A DNA stretch of 38,680 nt from Paraglaciecola mesophila KMM 241 (GCF_000315015.1 NZ_BAEP01000025.1:1-38680); one strand, 5' to 3'. Positions 9,157 through 18,868 are shown, counted from the first letter of the stretch. Notes: a model not told the origin generated them from the sequence alone. A program made the numbers and translations.

Positions 9157-9358
9157 ATCACAGCGGGGCGCAGACTGTCCGGCAAATGAAGTTAAGAGCA
9201 ATGAAACAAAAGCACTAAGGTATCGCAATAATAGACTTTTAGTGTAGCTATGCTCAACAAGCATCAACAGGGTTTATTTATTCTGAGCTTAAAGGCATAT
9301 TCGCTTCACCCCAGCAAGACGCAGGGTGGTAAACAACTAATCAAAGAAGGACAAACAC

Positions 9359-9802
9359 ATGACAATTCAAGCACCGACAAAATCATACACATTAGCGTCA
9401 ATAGCAGCATTACTGATTGGCACAGTTGCATACGGCATCGGCTTGTTCAATGCACTGATGGCGCTAAACGAAAAAGGCTATTACTTGATCATTATGCTCT
9501 ACGGTTTGTTCTCAATGGTATCCCTGCAAAAAACTATCCGTGATAAAGCTGAGGGGATTAAAACCTCAAGTATGTATCAAACGTTATCATGGGCATCATC
9601 TGGTTTTGCTATCGCGTTATTAGCAATCGGCTTATACAACGCAGAATTAGCATTAAGTGAAAAAGGTTTTTACGCCATGGCATATGTGCTGAGTTTGTTT
9701 GCCGCTGTGACGGTACAAAAGAATGTACGTGATAAAGACGCACTTGCGGGCAAACAAGAGGAAGTGCAGCAAGCTGAGTTTGTTACAGAGCAAGTGAGCT
9801 AA
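9359..9802 (+). CDS. YiaA/YiaB-type inner-membrane protein (YiaAB two-helix domains)
   Basis: A 147-residue membrane protein built from an internal duplication. Each half has two hydrophobic helices and the pattern GLFNALMALNEKGYY...LQKTIRD (first) or GLYNAELALSEKGFY...VQKNVRD (second), as in E. coli YiaA. The C-terminus is polar and Glu/Gln-rich. The function of this family is not established. The start is ATG at 9359 behind AAAGAAGGA; an overlapping frame from 9250 is rejected. The gene stands alone and ends in a strong terminator. Confidence 0.85.
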   Translation: MTIQAPTKSYTLASIAALLIGTVAYGIGLFNALMALNEKGYYLIIMLYGLFSMVSLQKTIRDKAEGIKTSSMYQTLSWASSGFAIALLAIGLYNAELALSEKGFYAMAYVLSLFAAVTVQKNVRDKDALAGKQEEVQQAEFVTEQVS

Positions 9803-9830
9803 TATAGAAAATGGAAAATAGCGCTGAATT

Positions 9831-9868
9831 AAAAAGCCGAGGGAAGCATATGCTTCTCTCGGCTTTTT
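9831..9868. terminator. Strong bidirectional terminator, YiaAB gene / gpsA
   Basis: A 15-bp stem (AGCCGAGGGAAGCAT with its complement, one G-T pair) has A-runs on the left and T-runs on the right. It ends the YiaAB-type gene on plus and can end gpsA on minus. Confidence 0.85.
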
Positions 9869-9934
9869 GGTTTTTATAATCAGTGCATTAGCTTTACGTG
9901 ATTAAACCAACTGCATGCAACTCAAACTTACAAC

Positions 9935-10933
9935 TTATTCGGAAGTTTGCTGCCGGCCTAACAAGGCAAGCGCAGCGTCTTTCGCAGGTTTACCTTGGTA
10001 TAGCACTTGGTATATTTGCTCGCAAATTGGCATTTCAACTTGATGCCTTGCAGCCAACTGATGCACCTCTTTGGTGTTGCGGTAACCTTCAACCACTTGG
10101 CCAATTTCTGCAATCGCATCGTCTATGCTTTTGCCAGCCCCTAAGGCTAACCCGAAGCGTCGGTTGCGGGATTGATTGTCCGTGCAGGTCAATACGAGGT
10201 CGCCTAAACCCGCCATACCCATGAAGGTTTCTGGTTGTGCGCCTAATGTGATGCCTAAGCGGGTCAACTCTGCCAAACCTCTGGTAATCAGCGCGGTTCT
10301 GGCATTGGAGCCAAAGCCTAATCCGTCAGCTAATCCAGCACCGATAGCAATCACGTTTTTCACTGCACCGCCGAGTTGTACACCCAAAAAATCATTGTTT
10401 TTGTAAACGCGGAACGAACGAGAGCAATGCAGCATGTTGGCAAAATCAGTAGCCAGCTGTTCATCGGTAGACGATACAGAAATGGCAGTGGGTAAACCTG
10501 CGACCATTTCTTTGGCAAAGGTAGGGCCTGAAACAACCGCAAGGGGAATAGTATCACCGAGTATTTCTCGGGCCACATCTTGCAACAATCGACCATTTTC
10601 TGGGTCGAGGCCTTTTGTAGCCCAAATGATTCTATGTGCAGGAGTGAGCATGGGTTTAATTTGGCGTAATAGTGCCGAAAAACCATGACTTGGCGTCACG
10701 ATAAGCAAGTCATTATTAAGGCTAACCGCTTTGAGTAAGTCAGCTTCAATCGCTAATAGAGCGGGAAAAATAGCACCAGGAAGGTATTTTTCATTGCATC
10801 TGGCTGTAGCCATGTCTTGCATTTGCTTTGGGTCTCGCCCCCACAATGTGGTGGCAACGCCATTTCTGGCCAGACAAAAAGCAAGGGCGGTGCCATACGA
10901 CCCCGCCCCTAACACTGAAACTGTCTGTTTCAT
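9935..10933 (-). CDS. gpsA: Glycerol-3-phosphate dehydrogenase [NAD(P)+]
   Basis: Reduces dihydroxyacetone phosphate to sn-glycerol 3-phosphate, the backbone for phospholipids. The 332-residue length is typical. The Rossmann motif is [12 protein letters not shown] (G9, G11, G14), the family signature [12 protein letters not shown] contains the catalytic lysine K192, and [10 protein letters not shown] is the conserved C-terminal loop. It is the last gene of the yibN-grxC-secB-gpsA cluster, 11 bp after secB, as in E. coli, where cysE follows; cysE is not present here. Confidence 0.97.
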   Translation of the reverse strand: MKQTVSVLGAGSYGTALAFCLARNGVATTLWGRDPKQMQDMATARCNEKYLPGAIFPALLAIEADLLKAVSLNNDLLIVTPSHGFSALLRQIKPMLTPAHRIIWATKGLDPENGRLLQDVAREILGDTIPLAVVSGPTFAKEMVAGLPTAISVSSTDEQLATDFANMLHCSRSFRVYKNNDFLGVQLGGAVKNVIAIGAGLADGLGFGSNARTALITRGLAELTRLGITLGAQPETFMGMAGLGDLVLTCTDNQSRNRRFGLALGAGKSIDDAIAEIGQVVEGYRNTKEVHQLAARHQVEMPICEQIYQVLYQGKPAKDAALALLGRQQTSE

Positions 10934-10944
10934 TAGCTGAGTAC

Positions 10945-11454
10945 TTACGCGTCTAACTGCGTAGGTGCTTGTTCTTGTGCCTGCTGGGCCGCACGTTTTT
11001 GCATGTATGCTGCAAAAATAGCGTCAAAGTTTACCGGCGCAAGGTTAAGTGGAGGGAAAGTACCACGATTAACTAAGTTAGAAATCGTTTCACGGGCATA
11101 AGGGAAAAGCGTGTTCGGGCAGAAAGAGCCCAACATGTGCGCTTTATTTTGCTCAGGCATTTCGCCTATCGCAAATATACCCGCTTGCTGTACTTCACAC
11201 AAAAAGGCTGTTTCTTCACCTAACATAGCCGTTACAGTGACAGCCAAAACGATCTCGTAGACATTTTCTTCGATCAGCGCACTACGGGTGTCCAAATCTA
11301 ATTGAACTTCAGGTTTCCATTCTTTTTGAAAAATCGCCGGTGAATTAGGCGTTTCAAAAGAAATGTCCTTCGTGTAAATGCGTTGAATTGCGAATTGAGG
11401 TCCCTGAGCGGCTTGTGCTGCGTCAGCTGGGTTTGTTTGGTTTTCTTCAGCCAT
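10945..11454 (-). CDS. secB: Protein-export chaperone SecB
   Basis: A cytosolic tetrameric chaperone that keeps exported proteins unfolded and passes them to SecA. The 169-residue protein has the SecB core starting at [19 protein letters not shown], then [22 protein letters not shown] and [31 protein letters not shown]. The N- and C-terminal tails are Ala/Gln-rich and somewhat longer than in E. coli. A good Shine-Dalgarno (AAGGAAG) precedes the ATG. It lies between grxC and gpsA in one operon. Confidence 0.97.
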   Translation of the reverse strand: MAEENQTNPADAAQAAQGPQFAIQRIYTKDISFETPNSPAIFQKEWKPEVQLDLDTRSALIEENVYEIVLAVTVTAMLGEETAFLCEVQQAGIFAIGEMPEQNKAHMLGSFCPNTLFPYARETISNLVNRGTFPPLNLAPVNFDAIFAAYMQKRAAQQAQEQAPTQLDA

Positions 11455-11476
11455 TATGCTTCCTTAAATTTTCTGC

Positions 11477-11734
11477 TTATGCAGAAAGTAATGTATCTAA
11501 TTTATTTTGTGATTCTAGCGCGAACAAATCGTCGCAACCACCTACGTGTTGTGCTCCGATGAATATTTGCGGCACTGTTGAGCTACCGTTAGCTCTGGTG
11601 ATCATCTCCGGACGAAGTTCTGGTTGAACATCCACTTTAAATTCGGTGTACGTCACGCCTTTTTGCTCTAATAGGGCTTTAGCGCGGTGACAGTAAGGAC
11701 AATGTCCTTTGGTGTAAATTTCGACTTTACTCAT
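11477..11734 (-). CDS. grxC: Glutaredoxin 3
   Basis: An 85-residue glutathione-dependent thiol reductase. The active site CPYC is at residues 12-15 in IYTKGHCPYCHRAKALL, the cis-proline loop is TVPQIFIG, and the glutathione-binding GGCDDL follows. The length matches bacterial Grx3. The order rhodanese, grxC, secB, gpsA is the one conserved in enterobacteria and indicates co-transcription. Confidence 0.95.
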   Translation of the reverse strand: MSKVEIYTKGHCPYCHRAKALLEQKGVTYTEFKVDVQPELRPEMITRANGSSTVPQIFIGAQHVGGCDDLFALESQNKLDTLLSA

Positions 11735-11752
11735 GTTAAAAATACCTTTTGT

Positions 11753-12178
11753 TTATTTGCTAATTGGAAGACTCGCGCCTTGCCAGGCGTTCATCCCACC
11801 TTTAAGAACGGATACCTGCTCAAAACCTTCCTTCAGCATTTGGTTTGCGGTACGTTTACATGTCATTCCCATTGCACACACAACAATAATGGGTTTGTCT
11901 TTTTGTTTTTCAAGGCCGGTAAAATCGCCTTTGGTTACCTGCTCAGGTTTGATTTGTTTCGCCCCTAAGATGTGGCCCTTTTTAAATTCAGCGACAGGGC
12001 GAATATCCAGCACCATGGCATCATCTTTATTCATTAAAAGAGTGGCTTCATGGGTGCTTAGCTCTTTTAGTTTAGAAAATGAACTCGCCACTGTGGAGTA
12101 AAGTAAAGCTACTAACAAAGCGACGAATAAACCCGCTAAAATGTAGTGATTTGTAGCAAATTCAATCACTTGTTCCAT
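11753..12178 (-). CDS. yibN: Membrane-anchored rhodanese-domain protein (YibN-like)
   Basis: A 141-residue protein with one N-terminal membrane helix (about 12-30) followed by a single rhodanese domain. The conserved VLDIRPVAEFKKGHILGA (56-73) and the active-site loop VVCAMGMTCKR, with the likely catalytic C101 and a second cysteine C107 just outside the loop, are visible. It is the first gene of the grxC-secB-gpsA operon and matches YibN in architecture and place. The physiological sulfur donor and acceptor are unknown. The ATG has GAGGCG as ribosome-binding site. Confidence 0.9.
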   Translation of the reverse strand: MEQVIEFATNHYILAGLFVALLVALLYSTVASSFSKLKELSTHEATLLMNKDDAMVLDIRPVAEFKKGHILGAKQIKPEQVTKGDFTGLEKQKDKPIIVVCAMGMTCKRTANQMLKEGFEQVSVLKGGMNAWQGASLPISK

Positions 12179-12370
12179 AATTATTGCGCCTCATAGATGC
12201 AGTCAGGGTAAAAAAATGAGTGCAAAGTATATAGAAATTATCACCTAAAACCAGTGGCAGGGCGCATCCTTGGCATAACTTATAAAATAAGCTTTTGTAA
12301 ACCTACGCTTTTTCCGTTAATTGGCCGTGACGCGCCAGCACACACAGGATAATATGGTGCCTGCGGTGGT

Positions 12371-12390
12371 AAAGTGCTTGCTTGCACTTT
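12371..12390 (+). repeat. Short hairpin upstream of gpmI
   Basis: AAAGTGC and GCACTTT pair perfectly around TTGCTT, 58 bp before the gpmI start. It could sit in the 5' leader. No T-run follows, so it is not a terminator. Confidence 0.3.
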
Positions 12391-12448
12391 GTATTCTATC
12401 TATCTGCCCCCAAGTTAATATTTACAATCTTATTTAGCGGAGACAAAC

Positions 12449-13984
12449 ATGAGCCAAGGCAAAAAAACGGTAGCCCTTATTATTATGGACGGCTGGGGTC
12501 ACAGAGAAGATACCAGCAATAACGCTATCGCCCATGCGAAGACTCCCGTGCTTGACCGCTTAACCAAAGAAACTACCAATACCTTAATATCCGCATCCGG
12601 TATGGATGTAGGTTTGCCAGCTGGGCAAATGGGGAACTCTGAGGTGGGTCACGTTAATTTAGGTGCCGGTCGCGTGGTATATCAAGATTTTACTCGCGTA
12701 ACGAAAGCCATTGAAGACGGGGATTTTTTCGAGAACGAGGTTTTGGTGAGTAACGTTGATAAAGCCATCAAACAAGACAAAGCCGTGCACATCATGGGGC
12801 TTCTTTCGCCGGGTGGCGTTCACAGTCACCAAGACCATATTTTCGCCATGATTAAACTGGCTGCTAAGCGCGGTGCGAAGAAAATATTCTTGCATGCCTT
12901 CTTAGATGGTCGCGACACACCGCCGCGCAGCGCCAAAGCACCACTTGAAGCTGCCGACAAAGTATTCGAAGAACTGGGCGTAGGTAAAACCGCCACTCTG
13001 GTTGGCCGTTACTACGCGATGGATCGTGATTCACGTTGGGATCGCGTTGAAAAAGCATATAAGGTTATCGCCAAAGGCGAAGGCGCATTTAACGTAGCCA
13101 GCGCTATCGAAGGGCTAGAAAATTCTTATAGCCGCGATGAAAATGATGAGTTTATGCAACCTACTGTTATTGGTGATGCTGCGCCAATTGAAGATGGTGA
13201 TGCCTTGGTATTTATGAATTTCAGAGCCGATCGCGCCCGTGAAATTAGCCGTCCATTTGTGGAAAAAGATTTCAGCGATTTCGACAAGGGTGAACACATC
13301 GATTTAAGTGCATTCGTGATGCTTACGCAGTATGCAGAAAGCATTGATGCACCAGCGGCATATCCGCCGGTTGCTTTGGTAAATGTGATGGGTGAATGGT
13401 TAGCCAATCACGGTAAGACCCAGTTACGTATTTCGGAAACTGAAAAGTTTGCCCACGTAACGTTTTTCTACAGTGGGGGCAAAGAGGATTTATACGAAGG
13501 CGAAGAGCGTATATTGATCCCGTCACCAAAAGTCGCGACTTATGATTTACAACCTGAAATGAACTCAACTGAACTGACTGACAAACTGGTTGAAGCCATT
13601 GAGTCAGGCAAGTTTGATGCAATCATTTGTAATTACCCTAACGGTGATATGGTGGGGCACACAGGTAACTTCGACGCTGCGGTTAAAGCATGTGAAGCGG
13701 TTGATACCTGTATTGGCCGTGTTGTTGAAGCCATCGAAAAAGTCGGCGGTGACTGTTTAATCACAGCCGATCATGGTAATGCCGAGAAAATGGCCGATGA
13801 AACCACCGGGCAGGCGCACACGGCGCATACCAGTGAACTTGTACCATTTTGGCATGTAGGGCAAAAAACCACGGCCCGTTCAGGCGGTACTTTAAGTGAT
13901 GTTGCACCTACCATGTTGCATTTAATGGGCATGGAACAACCCGCAGAAATGACCGGCAAACCTATAGTCACTCTGGCTAAGTAA
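12449..13984 (+). CDS. gpmI: 2,3-bisphosphoglycerate-independent phosphoglycerate mutase
   Basis: Interconverts 3- and 2-phosphoglycerate in glycolysis with a phosphoserine intermediate and manganese. It has the typical length of 511 residues. Metal and catalytic sites can be seen: LIIMDGWG (D14), the phosphorylated serine in [14 protein letters not shown] (S64), [39 protein letters not shown] residues ([12 protein letters not shown]), [12 protein letters not shown] and the C-terminal [10 protein letters not shown]. The start has GGAG. It is divergent from the rhodanese operon and precedes envC and yibQ, as in E. coli. Confidence 0.97.
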   Translation: MSQGKKTVALIIMDGWGHREDTSNNAIAHAKTPVLDRLTKETTNTLISASGMDVGLPAGQMGNSEVGHVNLGAGRVVYQDFTRVTKAIEDGDFFENEVLVSNVDKAIKQDKAVHIMGLLSPGGVHSHQDHIFAMIKLAAKRGAKKIFLHAFLDGRDTPPRSAKAPLEAADKVFEELGVGKTATLVGRYYAMDRDSRWDRVEKAYKVIAKGEGAFNVASAIEGLENSYSRDENDEFMQPTVIGDAAPIEDGDALVFMNFRADRAREISRPFVEKDFSDFDKGEHIDLSAFVMLTQYAESIDAPAAYPPVALVNVMGEWLANHGKTQLRISETEKFAHVTFFYSGGKEDLYEGEERILIPSPKVATYDLQPEMNSTELTDKLVEAIESGKFDAIICNYPNGDMVGHTGNFDAAVKACEAVDTCIGRVVEAIEKVGGDCLITADHGNAEKMADETTGQAHTAHTSELVPFWHVGQKTTARSGGTLSDVAPTMLHLMGMEQPAEMTGKPIVTLAK

Positions 13985-13989
13985 TTCTC

Positions 13990-15138
13990 TTGCTACCATT
14001 GTTGTTATGGTTGAAAAAAACAAAAGCACCATGCTTATGGTGCTTTTTGTTTGTTTGCTTGTTACCAATTTATACCTACGGCCAGTCCAAGGATGAACTA
14101 CAAGCACTGCAAAAACAGATAAAGCAAAAGCAGCAACAAGTTGCCCAGCAGTTAGCAAAAGCCAAAAATCTGCAATCTGATTTAAAGAAAATTGAACTGA
14201 AGATCGCCAAAGCGGCGACAGCACTTAATGCCACTGAGCAAGCGCTTAAGGGCAATCAGCAAGAGCAAAAAAAGCTCAAAAAACGCCAAAGTGATATTCA
14301 GCAAAAGTTAGCCCAGCAACAAGATGTGCTAGCCAAGCAAATTCGTAGCGCGTTTATGACTGGCAACCATGACTACGCCAAAATGCTACTTAACCAAGAA
14401 AACCCGGGCAAGTTCGAGCGCACCATCACCTATTATCAATACCTGAATGAAGCACGTCGCGAATTGATTGACGAGTTTCTGCTACTGGGTAAAGAGCTGA
14501 CGCAAGTCAATCTAACCTTAATTGAAAAGCAAGACAGCCTACAAAACCTACTCGATCGCCAGCAAGCGCAACAGGCCACGCTCAATCAAGGGCAAAAAAG
14601 CCGCAAGCAGACGTTAAGCAAATTACAGTCTGCAATTGAAAGCGATGCTGCCAAAATTGAAGAGCTGCAAGCAAATGAGCAAAATCTACGAAAAGCCATC
14701 GCTGAAGCGGAGCGCTTGGCAGCCCAGAAACCGACCAGCTTTGACGGTTTAGCCAAACTAAAAGGCAAGTTGCTGAAACCAGCAGATGGCCGAGTACGCA
14801 AATTATTCGGTACAAAGCGTGAGGGGCAGATACGCTGGAAAGGCATTATTGTTGAAGGTAACGCAGGCAGTAATGTTATTGCAATTCATCACGGTAAAGT
14901 ACTGTACGCTGATTGGTTACGGGGCTTTGGTCTGGTTACTGTGTTAGATCACGGTAATGGCTACATGAGCTTATATGGCCACAATCAAGCTTTATTGCAT
15001 CAGGCCGGTGATACAGTGGCGGCTGGTGAGCCCATTGCGCTTGTTGGTCAAAGCGGCGGGCAAACCTCACCTAACTTATATTTTGAAATTCGCTACAAGG
15101 GCGATCCTGTTAACCCCACGCAATGGATCAAGCTATAA
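13990..15138 (+). CDS. envC: Murein hydrolase activator EnvC
   Basis: Periplasmic activator of the division amidases AmiA/AmiB. A signal peptide ends near YTYGQS, then a long Gln/Lys-rich coiled coil (to about 250), and a C-terminal LytM/M23-like domain (WKGIIVEGNAGSNVIAIHHGKVLYADW, LDHGNGYMSLYGHNQALL, ALVGQSGG, LYFEIRYKG) that, as in E. coli EnvC, looks catalytically degenerate. No ATG exists in frame before the coiled coil, so the start must be non-standard: TTG at 13990, 13999, 14002 or 14011. The last gives the most usual signal peptide (MKKTKAP...). None has a good Shine-Dalgarno. It follows gpmI by only 5 bp, so translational coupling is possible. A terminator-like hairpin lies within the signal-peptide codons. 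Confidence 0.93.
   Translation: MLPLLLWLKKTKAPCLWCFLFVCLLPIYTYGQSKDELQALQKQIKQKQQQVAQQLAKAKNLQSDLKKIELKIAKAATALNATEQALKGNQQEQKKLKKRQSDIQQKLAQQQDVLAKQIRSAFMTGNHDYAKMLLNQENPGKFERTITYYQYLNEARRELIDEFLLLGKELTQVNLTLIEKQDSLQNLLDRQQAQQATLNQGQKSRKQTLSKLQSAIESDAAKIEELQANEQNLRKAIAEAERLAAQKPTSFDGLAKLKGKLLKPADGRVRKLFGTKREGQIRWKGIIVEGNAGSNVIAIHHGKVLYADWLRGFGLVTVLDHGNGYMSLYGHNQALLHQAGDTVAAGEPIALVGQSGGQTSPNLYFEIRYKGDPVNPTQWIKL
14022..14052 (+). terminator. Terminator-like hairpin inside the envC signal-peptide codons
   Basis: AAAAGCACCAT and ATGGTGCTTTT form a perfect 11-bp stem with loop GCTT, followed by T-rich sequence (TTGTTTGTTTG). By form it is the rho-independent terminator of gpmI, yet it lies after every usable envC start and encodes part of the hydrophobic core of the EnvC signal peptide. 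Confidence 0.7.
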
Positions 15139-15154
15139 TGGGGGCTCTGGCTAT

Positions 15155-15922
15155 ATGCTGAACTTTTCATTCCGTTTCTGGTGTATATCGGCCTTACTGA
15201 CTCTGCTCCCTGTTTCGGCGGCGCTAAGCGCGCAGATCGCTATTATCATTGACGACGTTGGCAACAACAGTCATCGAGATGCAGCAGCCTTTGGGTTACC
15301 CATTAGCGTTGCTATTTCGATTTTGCCCCACAAACATCTAAGCCAAAAATACGCCCTGATGGCGCAGGAGCAACACCGAGAATTCCTACTGCACATGCCA
15401 ATGGAATCAATGGCGGGTATCAAGCAAGAATCAAACGTATTGTTAGCCAGTATGAGTGACAAACGAATTGTGCAAACCTTAAACGATGCGTTTGCCAGTG
15501 TGCCCAACGCACTGGGATTGAATAATCATATGGGGAGTCGTTTAACACAGTTGGAAACCCCAATGCGTACCACCATGAGCTACCTTCATCGTCACGGGCT
15601 CATTTTTGTCGACAGTCGCACAACTGCATTGACTCAAGCAGAAGCTATTGCCAAACAAACAAAGGTGCCAGCACTGCGCCGGCATGTATTTTTGGATAAC
15701 GAGTTATCCGAAGCAAAAATAGAGCGACAGTTTAATATATTGATTAAAAGAGCGCGTAAATACGGGCGCTCTCTGGCGATTGGTCACCCTCATATGCAAA
15801 CGATTGCCTACTTGAAAAAAAGGCTACCAACGTTAGCCCAAGACAATGTACAGTTAATCCCCCTCAGTGCTATGTTGACTCACCAAGTGGATATCGCTAA
15901 ACCGCTGCATATCGGTGATTAG
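15155..15922 (+). CDS. yibQ: YibQ-type divergent polysaccharide deacetylase
   Basis: A 255-residue exported protein. The frame is open further upstream inside envC, but the ATG at 15155 gives a good signal peptide (MLNFSFRFWCISALLTL...SAALSA), so that start is chosen. The mature part begins QIAIIIDDVGNNSHRD with the DD motif of the divergent polysaccharide deacetylase family, followed by SVAISILPH, FLLHMPME, GLNNHMGSRLT and FVDSRTT, and GHPHMQT near the end. The fold is that of carbohydrate deacetylases; a substrate has not been established for YibQ. The position after envC is conserved in enterobacteria and suggests a periplasmic, possibly cell-wall role. Confidence 0.9.
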   Translation: MLNFSFRFWCISALLTLLPVSAALSAQIAIIIDDVGNNSHRDAAAFGLPISVAISILPHKHLSQKYALMAQEQHREFLLHMPMESMAGIKQESNVLLASMSDKRIVQTLNDAFASVPNALGLNNHMGSRLTQLETPMRTTMSYLHRHGLIFVDSRTTALTQAEAIAKQTKVPALRRHVFLDNELSEAKIERQFNILIKRARKYGRSLAIGHPHMQTIAYLKKRLPTLAQDNVQLIPLSAMLTHQVDIAKPLHIGD

Positions 15923-15975
15923 CGTAAGCAATTTACACTGACCTTATTTTTTCGATTTATTTTTAGGAGCCAAGT

Positions 15976-16920
15976 ATGGCCGCTGCAAACCTACTCGCAT
16001 TGATTGATGACATCGCTACCATTCTTGATGATGTAGCCGTGTTATCAAAAGTGGCTGCCAAGAAAACAGCCGGCGTGTTAGGCGACGACCTGGCCTTAAA
16101 TGCCGAGCAGGTCTCTGGAGTCAAAGCCGAACGTGAACTCCCCGTAGTGTGGGCTGTGGCGAAAGGCTCGTTCTTAAATAAGTTGATTTTGGTGCCCTCT
16201 GCGTTATTGATAAGCGCGTTTCTTCCTTGGCTTATTATTGTGTTGCTGGTGATTGGTGGTTTGTACCTTTGTTTTGAAGGCTTCGAGAAAGTCGCCCACA
16301 AATGGCTACACAGTGAAGAAGAAAGAGAAGCAGAGCATCAAGCTCAATTAAATGCTATCGCCGATCCTAAAGTCGATTTGGTCGCCCTTGAGAAAGACAA
16401 GATTAAAGGGGCCATTCGTACGGATTTTATCCTATCGGCAGAAATTGTAGTGATCGTATTAGGCACAGTACAAGACCAACCGCTCACTACCCAAATAGCA
16501 GTCGTCTCGGCTCTTGCGATTGCAATCACGATTGGGGTTTACGGTTTGGTTGCTGGGATCGTGAAACTTGATGACGTGGGTTTGTACATGCTGCGTAAAT
16601 CAGTTTCTGGCTCGTTCAATACCATTCAGCGTTTCATCGGCCGAAGCTTGCTAATTATTGCACCTATGCTGATGAAAAGCTTAGCTATTATTGGTACTGC
16701 AGCCATGTTTCTTGTGGGCGGCGGGATTGTGGTGCACAGCGTACCTTTCATCCATCATATTGTTGGGGATATATTGCAACCAGTTACTGAGCAGGGCGGT
16801 GCGCTGGCTAGTATTTTACCTGTGGTAGCAGATGGCGTTGTGGGAATTATTGCTGGTGGTTTAGTTTTGCTTGTGGTCACGCTAGCGAGCAAAATAATCA
16901 ATGCTGTTCGCGGTAAATAA
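15976..16920 (+). CDS. DUF808 family inner-membrane protein (YedI-like)
   Basis: A 314-residue membrane protein. The N-terminus MAAANLLALIDDIATILDDVAVLSKVAAKKTAGVLGDD is the hallmark of DUF808/YedI. Hydrophobic segments occur near 68-92, 155-172, 178-205, 222-250 and 280-308. KVAHKWLH and a charged stretch (HSEEEREAEHQAQ) form a cytoplasmic loop. The family's function is unknown. The start is preceded by TAGGAG. It appears monocistronic, between yibQ and chaB. Confidence 0.9.
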   Translation: MAAANLLALIDDIATILDDVAVLSKVAAKKTAGVLGDDLALNAEQVSGVKAERELPVVWAVAKGSFLNKLILVPSALLISAFLPWLIIVLLVIGGLYLCFEGFEKVAHKWLHSEEEREAEHQAQLNAIADPKVDLVALEKDKIKGAIRTDFILSAEIVVIVLGTVQDQPLTTQIAVVSALAIAITIGVYGLVAGIVKLDDVGLYMLRKSVSGSFNTIQRFIGRSLLIIAPMLMKSLAIIGTAAMFLVGGGIVVHSVPFIHHIVGDILQPVTEQGGALASILPVVADGVVGIIAGGLVLLVVTLASKIINAVRGK

Positions 16921-17125
16921 TCCTTTGTAAATTTTTCAACTCTGATGTGTTCTTTACCCAAACAGTAAGCGGGTATTGAGCTAGGTTTCTTGTGATCTTT
17001 TAATACCATACCCCGCATATTAGCTATTGGCACACTTCACGGCTCATCACTGAAAAACGCTAAATTATCGGAATCCTTCTTGCTTCATCCTCGTTTTGAA
17101 CCGTGACAATAGGAAGGATCATCCC

Positions 17126-17356
17126 ATGCCATACGATTCCCATAAAGACCTCCCCGAAAGTGTACAAAATGTGTTGCCCCCCCATGCCCAAGATATTTAT
17201 CTCGCCGCTTTTAATAATGCTTGGGATGAATACAAAGACCCAGATGATAGGCGTGGCAAGCAAGGTCGAGAAGAAGTTTCCCATAAGGTGGCTTGGGCCG
17301 CTGTGAAGCAGTCTTTTCACAAAAATGATGATGGCATGTGGGTTAAAAGCAGCTGA
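17126..17356 (+). CDS. chaB: ChaB family protein
   Basis: A 76-residue cytosolic protein. The frame opens at 17096 but the ATG at 17126 follows the strong Shine-Dalgarno AGGAAGGA by 7 bases and gives MPYDSHKDLPESVQNVLP, the normal ChaB beginning. The conserved features are DLPESV..VLP.HAQDIY..AFN.AW and the C-terminal REEVSHKVAWAAVKQSF. ChaB was named as a regulator of the ChaA cation antiporter in E. coli, but its molecular activity is not settled; no chaA is present in this window. Confidence 0.9.
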   Translation: MPYDSHKDLPESVQNVLPPHAQDIYLAAFNNAWDEYKDPDDRRGKQGREEVSHKVAWAAVKQSFHKNDDGMWVKSS

Positions 17357-17577
17357 GCACATAACTGCAAAACCAGAACAAGGCAGCGAGCAGAAACGCA
17401 ATACTGAGTAAATGACTTGCTCAGGCCATGGCAATACGTGGGTCGCTGATAAATCCAATTAACTGTAATACATTGGCTACGGTGATGATGTCTTATTGGT
17501 ATCTCTGATGATTTGTCACATTAGTATGATATATCCTAGAGTTCTTAACTGACTCACAATATAAGAACAGGTCATAC

Positions 17578-18837
17578 ATGAAAAAAACCAATCAATTTCT
17601 ACTCGCCTGCGTAACCAGTACCTTACTTGCACACAGTGCATTTGCTGATATCCGCACCACTAACCCGAAAAGAGTCGGTATGTCAGAAGCACGTTTGGAG
17701 CGTATCGAGCCCGCGATGCAAGCCTTTGTCGATGAGCAAAAGCTCGCTGGTACGCTCACCTTAGTCGCGCGAAAAGGCAAAGTAGTTCACCTTGAAGGCG
17801 TTGGCTTTAGAGATCGTGAAGCAAAAACGCCTATGACAGAAGATACGATTTTTCGTATTTACTCTATGACAAAACCCATTACTGCCGTTGCCGCTTTGAC
17901 TTTGTGGGAGCAAGGTCAATTTCAGATGGACGATCCAGTCAGTAAGTACTTACCAGAGCTGGCAAACCTGAAAGTGTTCGCCGGAATGGACGGTGAGAAT
18001 ATGGTCCTTGAAGATACCAACAAGGTGATGACCATAAAGCAGTTGTTCACCCATTCTGCCGGTTTCAGCTACGGCTTTAGTCAAAGCCCAGTGGATAAGT
18101 TGTATCAACAGTCGGCACTTTTTTCCGGTGAGACAAAACGTGAAGACTTGCTTAAAGAGGTCGCTAAGTTACCCCTTAATCATCAACCTGGAACGAAGTG
18201 GAATTACAGCATAGGCACCGACATCATAGGTGTTTTAGTTGAGCGCCTGTCGGGGCAAACCTTGGGCGAGTACTTCGAACAACATATCTTTAAGCCTCTA
18301 AAGATGACTGACACAGGGTTTTATGTGCCGAAAAGTAAGCAAGATCGTTTAGCGCAAATTTATGTCATCAATCAGCAAGGCCAAACTGTTCCTATGGAGA
18401 ATGAACCTCTGGGTGATTACTTGTCTGCCCCTGAAATCGAGTCGGGTGGCGGTGGTTTAGTGTCAACCATCGAAGACTATTACACATTCACTCAAATGCT
18501 GTTAAATGGAGGCGAGTATAAAGGAGAGCGTATTCTGGGTCGCAAAACCGTAGAATACATGCGCACCAATCACTTACCAGCAGACTTGATCCCGTTTGAG
18601 CCATCATCTACAGGAGAAGGGTATGGCTTAGCCATGTCAGTTACGGTTGATGAACAAGGCGCGAATACAATGGGCTCTAAAGGTGACTATGGCTGGGCTG
18701 GCGCGGCTTCAACTTATTTTAGAATTGACCCAGAAGAGCAAATGATCGTCATCGCCATGACCCAATTAATGCCTTCAAGTTTCTTCTCCTACAATAAAGA
18801 CTTCAAAAATATGGCATACCAAGCGCTAGTTGATTAG
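17578..18837 (+). CDS. Exported serine hydrolase, beta-lactamase/class C (family VIII esterase-like)
   Basis: A 419-residue protein with a signal peptide (residues 1-23, ending HSAFA). The nucleophile motif is SMTK (S96, K99), the tyrosine lies in KWNYSIG (Y210), and near the end YGWAGAAST (W373) replaces the KTG motif, as in family VIII esterases rather than true class C beta-lactamases. HSAGFSYG and the GGGGLVSTIEDY loop are typical of the family. A periplasmic esterase or amidase acting on a small ester or peptide is likely; antibiotic hydrolysis is not indicated. It is monocistronic and ends with a clear terminator. Confidence 0.88.
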   Translation: MKKTNQFLLACVTSTLLAHSAFADIRTTNPKRVGMSEARLERIEPAMQAFVDEQKLAGTLTLVARKGKVVHLEGVGFRDREAKTPMTEDTIFRIYSMTKPITAVAALTLWEQGQFQMDDPVSKYLPELANLKVFAGMDGENMVLEDTNKVMTIKQLFTHSAGFSYGFSQSPVDKLYQQSALFSGETKREDLLKEVAKLPLNHQPGTKWNYSIGTDIIGVLVERLSGQTLGEYFEQHIFKPLKMTDTGFYVPKSKQDRLAQIYVINQQGQTVPMENEPLGDYLSAPEIESGGGGLVSTIEDYYTFTQMLLNGGEYKGERILGRKTVEYMRTNHLPADLIPFEPSSTGEGYGLAMSVTVDEQGANTMGSKGDYGWAGAASTYFRIDPEEQMIVIAMTQLMPSSFFSYNKDFKNMAYQALVD

Positions 18838-18868
18838 TGCGTTGCTAAACTGAACTTCCGCCGATACA

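Noticed and set aside
9250-9543. 97-codon plus frame overlapping the YiaAB gene
   Set aside because: It overlaps a well-supported membrane protein in another frame and lacks a ribosome-binding site.
14975-15154. Longer YibQ start inside envC
   Set aside because: The extra 60 residues are envC read in another frame; the ATG at 15155 gives a proper signal peptide.
17060-17458. 132-codon minus-strand frame
   Set aside because: It is antisense to chaB, which has a strong ribosome-binding site and a recognised family pattern.
17578-18837. Antibiotic-resistance beta-lactamase
   Set aside because: The W-x-G (WAG) motif in place of KTG points to a family VIII esterase-like hydrolase.
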